Shown here: piece by piece, positions 28,077 to 38,168 of the stretch
How the letters are laid out: each line of letters opens with the position of its first letter
Position numbering within the stretch: the first letter of the stretch is position 1
Assembly (NCBI RefSeq): GCF_004341885.1
Contig: NZ_SLVX01000003.1
Span: forward strand, 310,001 to 374,000
Direction of reading: 5' to 3'
From: Shinella granuli
Lineage (GTDB): Bacteria > Pseudomonadota > Alphaproteobacteria > Rhizobiales > Rhizobiaceae
Length of the DNA stretch: 64,000 nucleotides
Notes under the pieces: model-generated
The model's database searches: none
What the model was told of the DNA's origin: nothing
The model's input: the letters and a program-made list of their open reading frames with translations, nothing else
Program-made: the position numbers and the translations under genes

Positions 28077-29053
28077 CCATGGCGGCCCGCGAAACGACGG
28101 TCAACGTCCTCCTCGTCCTCCTGCTGCCGGCCGTCGCGCTCACCGCGCTCTTCATCGGCGAGGCCTTCTACATCACGCTTGCCACCCGCATCGCGATCCT
28201 GGCGCTGGCGGCGGTCGGGCTCAACATCGCGCTCGGGCTCGGCGGCCTCGTCTCCTTCGGCCATGCCGCCTTCTTCGGCCTCGGCGGCTATGTGGCCGGC
28301 GTGCTGGCCACCCATGCCTTCAACATGGAGCCCGTCGCCTTGGGCCTGCCGGGCACGACCGACATGCCGGTCATCTGGCTCGCCGCGATCCTCCTTTGCG
28401 GCCTCGTCGCGCTGCCGATCGGCCTCGTCAGCCTGCGCACGTCCGGCGTCTACTTCATCATGATCACGCTCGCCTTCGCGCAGATGATCTACTATTTCGC
28501 GATCTCCTGGCCGGCCTATGGCGGCGAGGACGGCCTGTCGCTCTCCATGCGCAACGGCTTTCCCGGCCTCAACACGGCAAGGCCCTTCCCCTATTTCATA
28601 GTGGTCTTCGTGCTGCTGCTCGCGGGCCTTTTCCTCTTCCACCGCCTGCAGGCCTCCCGCTTCGGCGCGGCGCTGGAGGCCGCGCGGCAGAACCCGGCAA
28701 GACTCGCCGCGACAGGCATCTCGCCCTTCGCGATCCGTCTCGTCGCCTTCGTGCTCTCGGCCATGATCACCGGCCTTGCGGGCGCACTGTTTGCCGATCT
28801 CAACCGCTTCGTCAGCCCCTCCATGCTCTCCTGGCACATGTCCGGCGAATTGATCGTGCTGATCATTCTCGGCGGCAAGAGCCGCCTGTTCGGCCCGCTG
28901 GCCGGCGCGGCTCTCTATGTCCTCTTCGAATATGCGCTGGGTGGCCTGACGGAGCGCTGGCAACTCTTCCTCGGCCTCGTCCTGCTCGCCGTCGTCTTCT
29001 TCGCCCGCGGCGGGCTGATCGGCCTTCTAGCCGGGAGGCCACGCCATGGCTGA
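28073..29053 (+). CDS. livM: LivM-type ABC permease
   Basis: This second membrane subunit (326 residues) has the LivM blocks NIALGLGGLVSFGHAAFFGL and LIVLIILGGKSRLFGPLAGA and about nine helices. ATG 28073 lies in the livH stop (ATGA). Its 3' end overlaps livG by eight bases. The longer open frame upstream is only a shadow of livH. Confidence 0.94.
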   Translation: MTMAARETTVNVLLVLLLPAVALTALFIGEAFYITLATRIAILALAAVGLNIALGLGGLVSFGHAAFFGLGGYVAGVLATHAFNMEPVALGLPGTTDMPVIWLAAILLCGLVALPIGLVSLRTSGVYFIMITLAFAQMIYYFAISWPAYGGEDGLSLSMRNGFPGLNTARPFPYFIVVFVLLLAGLFLFHRLQASRFGAALEAARQNPARLAATGISPFAIRLVAFVLSAMITGLAGALFADLNRFVSPSMLSWHMSGELIVLIILGGKSRLFGPLAGAALYVLFEYALGGLTERWQLFLGLVLLAVVFFARGGLIGLLAGRPRHG

Positions 29054-29795
29054 ACGGGTCCTCGAAGTCAAAGACCTCGAAAAATCCTTCGGCGCGCTGA
29101 AGGCGACGAACGGGGCGAGCCTCGATCTCAGGCCCGGGGAGATCCACGCGCTGATCGGCCCGAACGGCGCGGGCAAGAGCACGCTGATCAACCAGATTTC
29201 CGGCGCGCTCGCCCCCGATGCCGGCAGCATCCGCTTCCTCGGCACCGACATCACCATGCTCGATACGGCGCGGCGCGCCCGCATGGGCCTTGCCCGCACC
29301 TTCCAGATCTCCTCGCTCGCCCAGGAGTTTTCCGCGCTGCGCAACGTCATGCTCGCCGTGCAGGCGCGGCAGGGAACGAGCCTGCGCTTCTTCCGCCCCG
29401 TTATGCGCGACGCCTCGCTCACCGAACCGGCGATGCGGATGCTGTCGCGCGTCGGCCTGGCCGGCCGGGCGAACGTGCCCGCCGCGGCGCTGTCGCATGG
29501 CGAACGCCGGCAGCTCGAGATCGCCGTGGCGCTGGCGATGGAACCGAAAGCCTTCCTGCTCGACGAGCCGATGGCCGGCATGGGGCCGGAAGGCTCGAAG
29601 GCGCTGACCGGCTTTCTCCACGGGTTGCGCCAGGAAGCGCCGATCCTGCTGGTGGAGCACGACATGGACGCCGTCTTCGCGCTGGCCGACCGCGTGTCCG
29701 TGCTGGTCTACGGCCGCATCATCGCGACCGGCAGCGTCAGCGAGATCCGCAACGACCCCGAGGTGCGCCGGGCCTATCTGGGAGAGCCCGCATGA
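29046..29795 (+). CDS. livG: LivG-type ABC ATPase
   Basis: An ATP-binding cassette of 249 residues with GPNGAGKST, LSHGERRQLEIAVAL (the SHGE form of the signature typical for LivG), FLLDEPMAGMGPEG and VEHDMDAVF. It is translationally coupled to livM and livF. Confidence 0.95.
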   Translation: MAERVLEVKDLEKSFGALKATNGASLDLRPGEIHALIGPNGAGKSTLINQISGALAPDAGSIRFLGTDITMLDTARRARMGLARTFQISSLAQEFSALRNVMLAVQARQGTSLRFFRPVMRDASLTEPAMRMLSRVGLAGRANVPAAALSHGERRQLEIAVALAMEPKAFLLDEPMAGMGPEGSKALTGFLHGLRQEAPILLVEHDMDAVFALADRVSVLVYGRIIATGSVSEIRNDPEVRRAYLGEPA

Positions 29796-30478
29796 GCCTG
29801 CTCGTGCTTGAGGAGATCGAAACCTTCTACGGCGCTTCGCAAGCCCTGTTCGGCGTATCGCTGGCCGTGGGCGAGGGCGAGGTCGTGGCGCTGATGGGCC
29901 GCAACGGCATGGGCAAGACGACGACGATCCGCTCGATCCTCGGCCTGACGCCCGCCCGCGCCGGCCGCATCGCCTTCGGCGGCAAGACCGTGACCGCGCT
30001 CCTGCCGCATCGCATCGCCCGGCTCGGCATCGGCCTGGTGCCGGAGGGGCGCCGCTGCTTTGCCAACCTGACGGTCGAGGAGAACCTCCTCGCCTCCGCC
30101 CGGCGCGGCGCCTGGACGCTGGCGAAGGTCGTCGATCTCTTTCCTCGCCTCGGCGAACGGCTGGGCCAATATGCCGATACGCTGTCCGGCGGCGAGCAGC
30201 AGATGCTGGCGATCGGCCGCGCCCTGATGACCAATCCGAAGCTCCTCATCCTCGACGAGGCGACCGAGGGGCTGGCGCCGGTGATCCGGCAGGATATCTG
30301 GGCGGCGATCCGGCGGCTGAAGGCCGGGGGCCAGTCGATCCTCGTCGTCGACAAGACGCTCTCGGAACTCCTGCCGCTCACCGATCGCTGCTGCGTGCTG
30401 GAAAAGGGCCGCACGGTGTTTTCCGGCCCGCCGCCGGTCTTTACCCGCGACCTGCAGGACCGCTATCTCGGCGTCTGA
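29792..30478 (+). CDS. livF: LivF-type ABC ATPase
   Basis: The second cassette (228 residues) has GRNGMGKTT, LSGGEQQMLAIGRAL and LILDEATEGLAPVI. The usual switch His is replaced: the segment reads VVDKTLSELLPL where LivF normally has VEQN, which is a known variation of that position in LivF. It begins in the livG stop codon and is followed after 14 bases by the hydrolase gene. Confidence 0.94.
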   Translation: MSLLVLEEIETFYGASQALFGVSLAVGEGEVVALMGRNGMGKTTTIRSILGLTPARAGRIAFGGKTVTALLPHRIARLGIGLVPEGRRCFANLTVEENLLASARRGAWTLAKVVDLFPRLGERLGQYADTLSGGEQQMLAIGRALMTNPKLLILDEATEGLAPVIRQDIWAAIRRLKAGGQSILVVDKTLSELLPLTDRCCVLEKGRTVFSGPPPVFTRDLQDRYLGV

Positions 30479-30492
30479 AAACGGAGGACGGC

Positions 30493-31323
30493 ATGCTCGG
30501 CTACAGGATCACCGACTGGGACGACGCCTACGAGAACGGCGGCAATATTCCGGGCGGTACGCGCTGGCCGGCCGCTTGGGTGGAGCCGGCGCAGCAGATG
30601 CGCACGGCGCTTGCCGCCGACGGCCGGGCAAGGCTCGATCTTGCCTATGGCGCGGGCGAGCGCAACCGCCTCGATCTCTTCCTGCCCGAGGGCACGCCAC
30701 GCGGCCTCGTCGTCTACGTGCACGGCGGCTTCTGGCTGCGGCTCGACAAAAGCTTCTGGTCGCATCTCGCTACGGGCGCCCTCGCCCATGGCTACGCCGT
30801 CGCCGTGCCCTCCTACACGCTGTGCCCGGCCATCCGCATCGGCGGCATCGTGCGGGAGATCGCGGCGGCGATCGAAACGGCGGCGGGACTGGTCGCCGGC
30901 GAGCTCCGCCTGATCGGCCATTCGGCGGGCGGCCAGCTCGTCAGCCGCATGGTGTCGCAGCCCTCGCCGCTTTCCGCCGAAACGCTCGCCCGCATCCGCC
31001 ATGTCCTCTCGCTCTCCGGCCTGCATGACCTGCGCCCGCTCATGCATACCGCCATGAACGAACGGCTGCACATCGACGAGGCGGAGGCCATCGCCGAGAG
31101 CCCGGCCCTGCTGCGCCCTGTCGAGGGCACGCGGCTCACCTGCTGGGTGGGCGCCATGGAGCGGGCGGAGTTCCTGCGCCAGAACGCCCTGCTCGCCAAC
31201 ATCTGGACCGGCCTCGGCGCCACGACGACGACCGTCGTCGAGCCGAACCGGCACCATTTCGACATCGTCGACGGCCTCGCCGACCCCGAACACCCCCTCA
31301 TCAGAACCTTGCTGTCGCCCTGA
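30493..31323 (+). CDS. Kynurenine-formamidase-like alpha/beta hydrolase
   Basis: A 276-residue alpha/beta hydrolase. The oxyanion motif HGGFW (about residues 77-81) is the HGGxW form seen in arylformamidases (N-formylkynurenine hydrolases). The nucleophile elbow is GHSAGGQ (Ser at about 144) and the catalytic His lies in RHHFDIVD (about 255). There is no signal peptide, so it is cytosolic. Its gene is 14 bases after livF and is probably in the importer operon, so it may hydrolyse the imported compound (a formamide, amide or ester). kynA/kynU homologues are not in the window, so kynurenine metabolism is only one option. Confidence 0.85.
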   Translation: MLGYRITDWDDAYENGGNIPGGTRWPAAWVEPAQQMRTALAADGRARLDLAYGAGERNRLDLFLPEGTPRGLVVYVHGGFWLRLDKSFWSHLATGALAHGYAVAVPSYTLCPAIRIGGIVREIAAAIETAAGLVAGELRLIGHSAGGQLVSRMVSQPSPLSAETLARIRHVLSLSGLHDLRPLMHTAMNERLHIDEAEAIAESPALLRPVEGTRLTCWVGAMERAEFLRQNALLANIWTGLGATTTTVVEPNRHHFDIVDGLADPEHPLIRTLLSP

Positions 31324-31327
31324 CCCG

Positions 31328-31765
31328 ATGAGCACGCTTGCCGCCTATGGCGGCCTTTTCCTCGCCGCGCTCGTCGCCGCCACCATCCTGCCGGCCCAGT
31401 CGGAAGCGGTGCTCGGCGGCCTGCTGGCCACCGGAACCTATTCGCCGGCGCTGCTGATCCTCGTCGCCGGCACCGGCAATGTCCTGGGATCGGTCATCAA
31501 CTGGCTGCTCGGCCGCGGTGTAGAACGGTTTCGCGGCACGCGATGGTTTCCGGTCAGCGACGGAAATCTCGATCGGGCAGGGCGATGGTATCGCAGATAC
31601 GGCTGGTGGAGCCTGCTCTTAAGCTGGATGCCGGTCATCGGCGACCCGCTGACGGTGGCGGCCGGCGTCATGCGCGAGCCCTTCCTGCGCTTCCTGGTCG
31701 TCGTCTCCATCGCCAAGTTCGGCCGCTACATCGTGCTCGCCGCCCTCGTGCTGCACTGGCTCTGA
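31328..31765 (+). CDS. yqaA: YqaA/DedA-superfamily small membrane protein
   Basis: A 145-residue inner-membrane protein of the SNARE-associated/YqaA family, with an amphipathic re-entrant motif (LVAATILPAQSEAVLGGLLA) and the conserved RRYGWWSLLLSWMPVIGDPLT-type segment. It starts four bases after the hydrolase stop, so it is the last gene of the run. Relatives are linked to lipid flipping and membrane homeostasis; the role here is unknown. Confidence 0.88.
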   Translation: MSTLAAYGGLFLAALVAATILPAQSEAVLGGLLATGTYSPALLILVAGTGNVLGSVINWLLGRGVERFRGTRWFPVSDGNLDRAGRWYRRYGWWSLLLSWMPVIGDPLTVAAGVMREPFLRFLVVVSIAKFGRYIVLAALVLHWL

Positions 31766-31784
31766 AATTTTTTCCGGAAGGAAT

Positions 31785-31812
31785 GGAATGGACGTCGCCC
31801 GGCTTTCGTATA
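31785..31812 (+). promoter_or_regulatory. ECF-type promoter of the sigma-factor gene
   Basis: GGAATG (31785-31790), 16 bases, then CGTATA (31807-31812) resembles a group-IV sigma promoter (GGAAC-like -35, CGT-like -10). An overlapping GGAATG starts at 31780. The sigma gene begins only seven bases after the -10, so transcription would start at or next to the ATG. Confidence 0.5.
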
Positions 31813-31819
31813 CTGGGGC

Positions 31820-32365
31820 ATGAACGGAAAGACACCCGGCTTCAACGTGATCGGACAGCTCGCGGCGCTCAGGCGCTACGCGCTCTCGCTCGTGCGCAAT
31901 CCGGACGAGGCCGAGGACTTGGTGCACGATGCGCTGGTCAAGGCATATGAGCGGCAATCGAGCTTCCGCACCGGCGCCAGCGTGCGCAACTGGCTGATGT
32001 CGATCCTGCACAATGCGCATGTCGACCGCCTGCGCCAGCGCCGCTCGCAGGAACGCCGCCACGACGCCGCGGCGGAGCTGGCAGAGGCGTCCGTCCCGGC
32101 GAACCAGGACCATTCGGTGCGCCTGACGCAGCTCCGCAACGCCTTCTTCGCCCTGCCGGAAGACCAGCGCGAGGCCCTGCACCTCGTCGCGATCGAGGAG
32201 CTTTCCTACCAGGAGGCGGCCGAAACGCTGGGCATTCCGGTCGGCACGCTGATGTCGCGCGTCGCCCGCGCCCGCCAGCGGCTACGCGCCTTCGAACAGA
32301 GCGGCGCGACCGCTCCCGTCACACATCTCAGGCTCGTCGGAGGCACTGGCGATGACAAGCAATGA
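31820..32365 (+). CDS. ECF-family RNA polymerase sigma factor
   Basis: A 181-residue sigma-70 family factor with region 2 (YALSLVRNPDEAEDLVHDAL to RNWLMSILHNAHVDRLR, about 18-70) and region 4 (LPEDQREALHLVAIEELSYQ followed by EAAETLGIPVGTLMSRVARA, about 110-155). There is no obvious Shine-Dalgarno before ATG 31820; only TGGGGC precedes it. It overlaps the next gene by 14 bases, the usual sigma/anti-sigma arrangement. The promoter at 31785 suggests autoregulation. Confidence 0.94.
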   Translation: MNGKTPGFNVIGQLAALRRYALSLVRNPDEAEDLVHDALVKAYERQSSFRTGASVRNWLMSILHNAHVDRLRQRRSQERRHDAAAELAEASVPANQDHSVRLTQLRNAFFALPEDQREALHLVAIEELSYQEAAETLGIPVGTLMSRVARARQRLRAFEQSGATAPVTHLRLVGGTGDDKQ

Positions 32366-33125
32366 TCCCATTCTCGAAACCGACCTCAACGCCTATGTCG
32401 ACGAGCAGCTCGCCGTCGGCCGGCGCATCGAGGTGGAGGCCTATCTTTCGGAACGGCCGGAGGTCGCGGCGCAGGTCATGAAGGACCTGCGCGTGCGCGA
32501 CGAGCTGCGCCTGGCGCTCGCCGACCACCGCACGGTGATCCGGCAGGAAACGCGCGAGGCCGCGCGGCTCCTCGAACGCTCGCTGTCGCGCCGCCGCATC
32601 TTCTCCGTTTTCCGCCGCGCCGCAGCCATCGCCCTGTTCGTCGGCGCCGGCTGGACGGCCCATGCTATGCTCGGCCCCTTCGGCGCCACCGAGGTCGTGG
32701 CCTCCACGCCGCCGCCCGCCTTCGTGGAAGAGGCCGTGCGCGCGCACAAGACGACGCTGCTGCGCGACACGATGGCCTCCCAGCCGGAGACCGAGACCTT
32801 CGATCCGGCCGAGATCCGCTCGGCAACCGCGATCGTGCTGCCAGACCTGCCGAAGGGCTGGGGCGTGATCGACACGCAGGTCTTCCCCTCCGCCTACGGC
32901 CCGAGCGTCGAGCTGGTGCTGGAACCGCGCAAGGACGAGCGCCTGTCGCTCTTCGCCGTACGCCCGGGCTCGTTCGCCGTGCAGCATGTCCTGCTCTTCC
33001 ACGCCGACAATGCCCGGGCCGCCTACTGGCAGATCGGCGACGTCGCCTATGCGCTGGTGTCGGAAAGCCGCAAGGCCGACGACCTGGCTGAAACCGCGCG
33101 CGATCTCTCGCGCACGCTCTACTGA
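32352..33125 (+). CDS. Membrane anti-sigma factor (RsiW/RskA-like)
   Basis: A 257-residue protein with an N-terminal anti-sigma-like helix bundle (ETDLNAYVDEQLAVGRRIEV, about 10-50), a single membrane helix near 85-105 (AAAIALFVGAGWTAHAML) and a periplasmic C-terminal domain. It lacks the HxxxCxxC zinc motif of ZAS anti-sigma factors. Its overlap with the sigma gene supports a partner role, holding the sigma factor at the membrane until an envelope signal arrives. Confidence 0.85.
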   Translation: MTSNDPILETDLNAYVDEQLAVGRRIEVEAYLSERPEVAAQVMKDLRVRDELRLALADHRTVIRQETREAARLLERSLSRRRIFSVFRRAAAIALFVGAGWTAHAMLGPFGATEVVASTPPPAFVEEAVRAHKTTLLRDTMASQPETETFDPAEIRSATAIVLPDLPKGWGVIDTQVFPSAYGPSVELVLEPRKDERLSLFAVRPGSFAVQHVLLFHADNARAAYWQIGDVAYALVSESRKADDLAETARDLSRTLY

Positions 33126-33156
33126 TCAACCGCTTCCAAACCGAAGGAGACATTCG

Positions 33157-33873
33157 ATGGACCCAGTACAACAGCGATTTGGCTACGGCGCGCAGGCGCA
33201 GTCGGCCGCCCTCTTCGACGAGGGCCTGCGCCAGCACATGCTGCGCGTCTACAACTACATGGGCGCGGGCCTCGTCATCACCGGCCTCGTTGCCTTCATC
33301 GTCGGCTCGACGCCGGCCCTCTACGTGCCGATCTTCTCCTCGCCGCTGAAGTGGGTGGTGATGCTGGCGCCGCTCGCCTTCGTCTTCTTCTTCTCGTTCA
33401 AGATCCAGACGATGTCGGCCAGCGCCGCGCAGATGACCTTCTGGGCCTTCTGCGCCGTCATGGGCCTGTCGCTCGCCTCGGTGTTCCTCGTCTTCACCGG
33501 CACGAGCATCGCCCGCACCTTCTTCATCGCCGCCACCATGTTCGGCACGACGAGCCTCTACGGCTATGTGACGAAGCGTGACCTGTCGAAGTTCGGCTCG
33601 TTCCTGATCATGGGCCTGATCGGCGTCATCATCGCCTCGATCGTCAACATCTTCCTCGGTTCGACCGCGCTGCAGTTCGCCATTTCCGTGATCGGCATCG
33701 CCGTCTTCGTCGGCCTCACCGCCTGGGACACGCAGAACATCAAGGAACAGTATGCCGAGAACATCGACCAGGAATCGCAGCAGAAGATGGCCGTGTTCGG
33801 TGCGCTTTCGCTGTACCTGAACTTCGTCAACATCTTCCAGCTTCTGCTGAACTTCACGGGCGAACGCGAGTAA
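33157..33873 (+). CDS. BAX inhibitor-1 family membrane protein (YccA/YbhL-like)
   Basis: A 238-residue BI-1 (TMBIM) family protein with seven predicted helices and conserved blocks such as FGTTSLYGYVTKRDLSKFGS and AWDTQNIKEQYAENID, ending in LYLNFVNIFQLLLNF. Bacterial BI-1 proteins are thought to be pH-sensitive calcium leak channels. GAAGGAGAC precedes ATG 33157. It lies 31 bases after the anti-sigma gene and may be co-transcribed; a strong hairpin follows. Confidence 0.93.
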   Translation: MDPVQQRFGYGAQAQSAALFDEGLRQHMLRVYNYMGAGLVITGLVAFIVGSTPALYVPIFSSPLKWVVMLAPLAFVFFFSFKIQTMSASAAQMTFWAFCAVMGLSLASVFLVFTGTSIARTFFIAATMFGTTSLYGYVTKRDLSKFGSFLIMGLIGVIIASIVNIFLGSTALQFAISVIGIAVFVGLTAWDTQNIKEQYAENIDQESQQKMAVFGALSLYLNFVNIFQLLLNFTGERE

Positions 33874-33893
33874 TCCTCGCAAGGGATTTCAAA

Positions 33894-33923
33894 GGGAACG
33901 GCGGGCAGGACCCCGCCGTTCCC
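33894..33923 (+). terminator. Terminator-like hairpin after the BI-1 gene
   Basis: GGGAACGGCGGG-caggac-CCCGCCGTTCCC is a perfect 12-pair stem 20 bases after the stop codon. A short TGTCGTCC rather than a U-run follows. Confidence 0.7.
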
Positions 33924-33943
33924 TGTCGTCCCTGTCCCGCCCC

Positions 33944-34028
33944 ACACCCTCCGGTGTAATCCTCGGCCTTGAGCCGAGGAGCTACGTCTCACCCGCAGCC
34001 TGTGGATGCTCGGGTCAAGCCCGAGCAT
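33944..34028. repeat. Cluster of three small palindromes (alphaproteobacterial intergenic repeat type)
   Basis: ACACC-ctcc-GGTGT (33944-33957), CCTCGGC-cttga-GCCGAGG (33961-33979) and ATGCTCGGG-tcaag-CCCGAGCAT (34006-34028) lie in the 513-base gap between the BI-1 gene and thiC. The last two share the CTCGG-CTTGA/TCAAG-CCGAG design of palindromic repeats common between genes in rhizobia and other alphaproteobacteria. The stretch 34030-34115 holds nothing I can name. Confidence 0.6.
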
Positions 34029-34116
34029 GACGGAGGAGAGGGTGCCGCCAGGAAACGAGCAGCATTCTTTGAGGCAAGACCTCCCCCTGACGAGGGCCAG
34101 AGTGGTGCACCAATTC

Positions 34117-34132
34117 GTAAGTAATTACTTAC
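34117..34132. promoter_or_regulatory. Perfect AT-rich palindrome upstream of the thiC promoter
   Basis: GTAAGTAATTACTTAC is a perfect 16-base palindrome ending 13 bases before the TTGACA -35 element at 34146; a further TTACTTA-like half follows. It looks like a repressor or activator operator that is independent of the riboswitch. Confidence 0.5.
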
Positions 34133-34145
34133 TTATTTTACCCCG

Positions 34146-34176
34146 TTGACAAATCGGCCGGCAGCGTCTTTGCTTA
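34146..34176 (+). promoter_or_regulatory. Probable thiC promoter
   Basis: TTGACA (34146-34151) is a perfect -35 hexamer. Possible -10 hexamers are TTTGCT at 17-base spacing (34169-34174) or TGCTTA at 34171-34176. Transcription would start just before the riboswitch. Confidence 0.6.
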
Positions 34177-34183
34177 GGGCATT

Positions 34184-34281
34184 CACCAGGGGGGTCCCGA
34201 CAAGGGGCTGAGATACTGCTGGCATTCGCAGCGCAGTGACCCGTTGAACCTGATCCAGTTCATACTGGCGTAGGGACGGTG
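34184..34281 (+). ncRNA. TPP riboswitch (THI-box)
   Basis: The conserved core is present: GGGGCTGAGATACT around 34204-34217, CCGTTGAACCTGAT at 34241-34254, and ACTGGCGTAGGGA to 34276. CACC (34184-34187) with GGTG (34278-34281) and TCCC with GGGA close the P1 helix. It binds thiamine pyrophosphate and shuts off the biosynthetic operon downstream. No U-run follows, so translational control of thiC is likely. Confidence 0.96.
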
Positions 34282-34293
34282 CAAGCGCTGTAG

Positions 34294-36210
<1,917 letters not shown>

Positions 36211-36212
36211 CC

Positions 36213-37199
36213 ATGCGCGTCCTCGTCAAGGGGGCCGGCGTTGCCGGCCTCACGGTCGCCTGGCAGCTCTATCGCCACGGTTTCGACGTCACCATCACCG
36301 AGCGCGCCGAAAAGGTGGGCCTCGGGGCCTCCGGCTTTGCCGGCGGCATGCTGGCCCCCTGGTGCGAGCGGGAGAGCGCGGAGGAGCCCGTGCTCACGCT
36401 CGGCCGCTCGGCCGCCGACTGGTGGGAGGCGGCCGTGCCCGGCCATGTCAGGCGCCGGGGAACGCTGGTCGTCGCCGCCGGCCGCGATGCCGGGGAGCTC
36501 GACCGCTTCGCCCGCCGGACGAGCGGCTGGGAATGGCTGGACGATGCCGCCATCGCCGCGCTGGAACCGGATCTCGCCGGCCGCTTCCCCAAGGCCCTGT
36601 TCTTCCGGCAGGAAGCCCATCTCGATCCGCAACGGGCGCTCTCGGCCCTCACCGCCGGGCTCGAGGAGGCGCGCATGCTCTTCCTCTTCGGCGCGGACGG
36701 CACGCCGGATGCGGCACGCTACGACCGCGTGGTCGACTGCACCGGCGCGGCCCGGATCGGCAGTCTGCCGGATCTTAGGGGCGTGCGCGGCGAGATGCTC
36801 TATGTGGAGACCCCCGAGATCAACCTCTCCCGCCCCGTCCGCCTGCTGCATCCGCGCCACCCGATCTACGTCGTGCCGCGCGGAAGGAACCGCTTCATGG
36901 TGGGCGCGACCATGATCGAGAGCGCCGACGGCGGCGGCATCACCACCCGCTCGCTCATGGAGCTGCTGAACGCCGCCTACACGCTGCACCCGGCCTTTGG
37001 CGAGGCGCGGCTCACGGAAACCGGTGCCGGCATCCGCCCGGCCTATCCCGACAACCTGCCGCGCGTCAGCGAGCATGATGGCACGCTCCATGTGAACGGC
37101 CTCTATCGCCACGGCTTCCTGCTTGCCCCCGCCATGGCGGGCGAGGTCGCGCGGCGGCTCCTCGCGGAGCAGGCGCAACCGGAAAGGAGGGCATCATGA
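36213..37199 (+). CDS. thiO: ThiO, glycine oxidase
   Basis: A 328-residue FAD-dependent amine oxidase that makes iminoglycine for thiazole formation. The N-terminal dinucleotide motif is KGAGVAGLTVAWQLYRHGF, followed by the substrate-side block GASGFAGGMLAPWCE. ATG 36213 is chosen because GGGAGA at 36201-36206 is correctly spaced; another ATG at 36207 overlaps the thiC stop. Its stop overlaps thiS. Confidence 0.94.
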   Translation: MRVLVKGAGVAGLTVAWQLYRHGFDVTITERAEKVGLGASGFAGGMLAPWCERESAEEPVLTLGRSAADWWEAAVPGHVRRRGTLVVAAGRDAGELDRFARRTSGWEWLDDAAIAALEPDLAGRFPKALFFRQEAHLDPQRALSALTAGLEEARMLFLFGADGTPDAARYDRVVDCTGAARIGSLPDLRGVRGEMLYVETPEINLSRPVRLLHPRHPIYVVPRGRNRFMVGATMIESADGGGITTRSLMELLNAAYTLHPAFGEARLTETGAGIRPAYPDNLPRVSEHDGTLHVNGLYRHGFLLAPAMAGEVARRLLAEQAQPERRAS

Positions 37200-37393
37200 C
37201 CTTCATCATCAACGGCGAGGAACAGGAGATCGCGGCGACGACGCTTGCCGATCTTCTCTCCGCCCTCGACTACGAGGGCGAATGGCTCGCGACGGCCGTC
37301 AACGGCGAACTGGTGCACCGCGAGGATCGTGCGGGCTTCACGCTCGGCGCGCGCGACCGCATCGAAATCCTCTCGCCCATGCAGGGAGGCTGA
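37196..37393 (+). CDS. thiS: ThiS, sulfur-carrier protein
   Basis: A 65-residue ubiquitin-like protein ending in the essential Gly-Gly (SPMQGG). The C-terminus is adenylated and thiocarboxylated, and donates sulfur to ThiG. It sits between thiO and thiG with a four-base overlap and a one-base gap. Confidence 0.96.
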   Translation: MTFIINGEEQEIAATTLADLLSALDYEGEWLATAVNGELVHREDRAGFTLGARDRIEILSPMQGG

Positions 37394-37394
37394 C

Positions 37395-38168
37395 ATGCTG
37401 AAGCTCTACGATACCGAGGTGCGCTCGCGCCTGCTGCTCGGCACCGCCCGCTATCCCTCCCCCACGATCCTCGCCGAAGCCGTGCGCCGCGCGAAGGCGG
37501 AGATCGTCACCGTGTCGCTGCGGCGGGAAACCGCCGGCGGCAAGGCGGGCGGCGCGTTCTTCGAGCTGATCCATGCGCTCGGCGTGCATGTCCTGCCCAA
37601 CACCGCCGGCTGCCACAGCGTGCAGGAGGCCGTGCTGACGGCCAGGATGGCCCGCGAGGTCTTCCGCACGGACTGGATCAAGCTGGAGGTGATCGGCCAT
37701 CACGACACCTTGCAGCCCGACGTCTTCGGCCTCGTCGAGGCGGCGCGCATCCTGACGGGCGAAGGCTTCCAGGTCTTCCCTTATACGACGGACGACCTCG
37801 TCGTCGCGGAAAAGCTGGTCGAGGCCGGCTGCCGCGTGCTGATGCCCTGGTGCGCGCCGATCGGCTCGGCCATGGGGCCGGTGAACCCGATGGCGCTGCG
37901 CGCCTTCCGGGCGCATTTCCCTGACGTGCCGCTGATCGTCGATGCCGGCATCGGCCGCCCATCGCACGCCGCCGGCGTCATGGAACTCGGTTATGACGCC
38001 GTGCTGCTCAACACCGCCGTCGCCGGCGCCGGCGATCCGGCGGCGATGGCCGAAGCCTTTGCGCTTGCCATCGATGCCGGCCGCCTCGCCCATGCCGCCG
38101 TGCCGCTGGAGCCGCGCGACATGGCCGTTCCCTCCACCCCCGTCATCGGAAAGGCCGTCTTCTCATGA
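37395..38168 (+). CDS. thiG: ThiG, thiazole synthase
   Basis: ThiG (257 residues, TIM barrel) condenses deoxyxylulose phosphate, iminoglycine and ThiS sulfur into the thiazole phosphate. The imine-forming Lys lies in [27 protein letters not shown] and [20 protein letters not shown] bind phosphate. A GGGAGG motif precedes ATG 37395; the open frame upstream is a shadow of thiS. It overlaps thiE by four bases. Confidence 0.97.
   Translation: MLKLYDTEVRSRLLLGTARYPSPTILAEAVRRAKAEIVTVSLRRETAGGKAGGAFFELIHALGVHVLPNTAGCHSVQEAVLTARMAREVFRTDWIKLEVIGHHDTLQPDVFGLVEAARILTGEGFQVFPYTTDDLVVAEKLVEAGCRVLMPWCAPIGSAMGPVNPMALRAFRAHFPDVPLIVDAGIGRPSHAAGVMELGYDAVLLNTAVAGAGDPAAMAEAFALAIDAGRLAHAAVPLEPRDMAVPSTPVIGKAVFS

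Noticed and set aside
33874-34116. CRISPR array or insertion sequence in the largest gap
   Set aside because: There are only three unrelated palindromes; no regular spacers, no terminal inverted repeats and no transposase frame.
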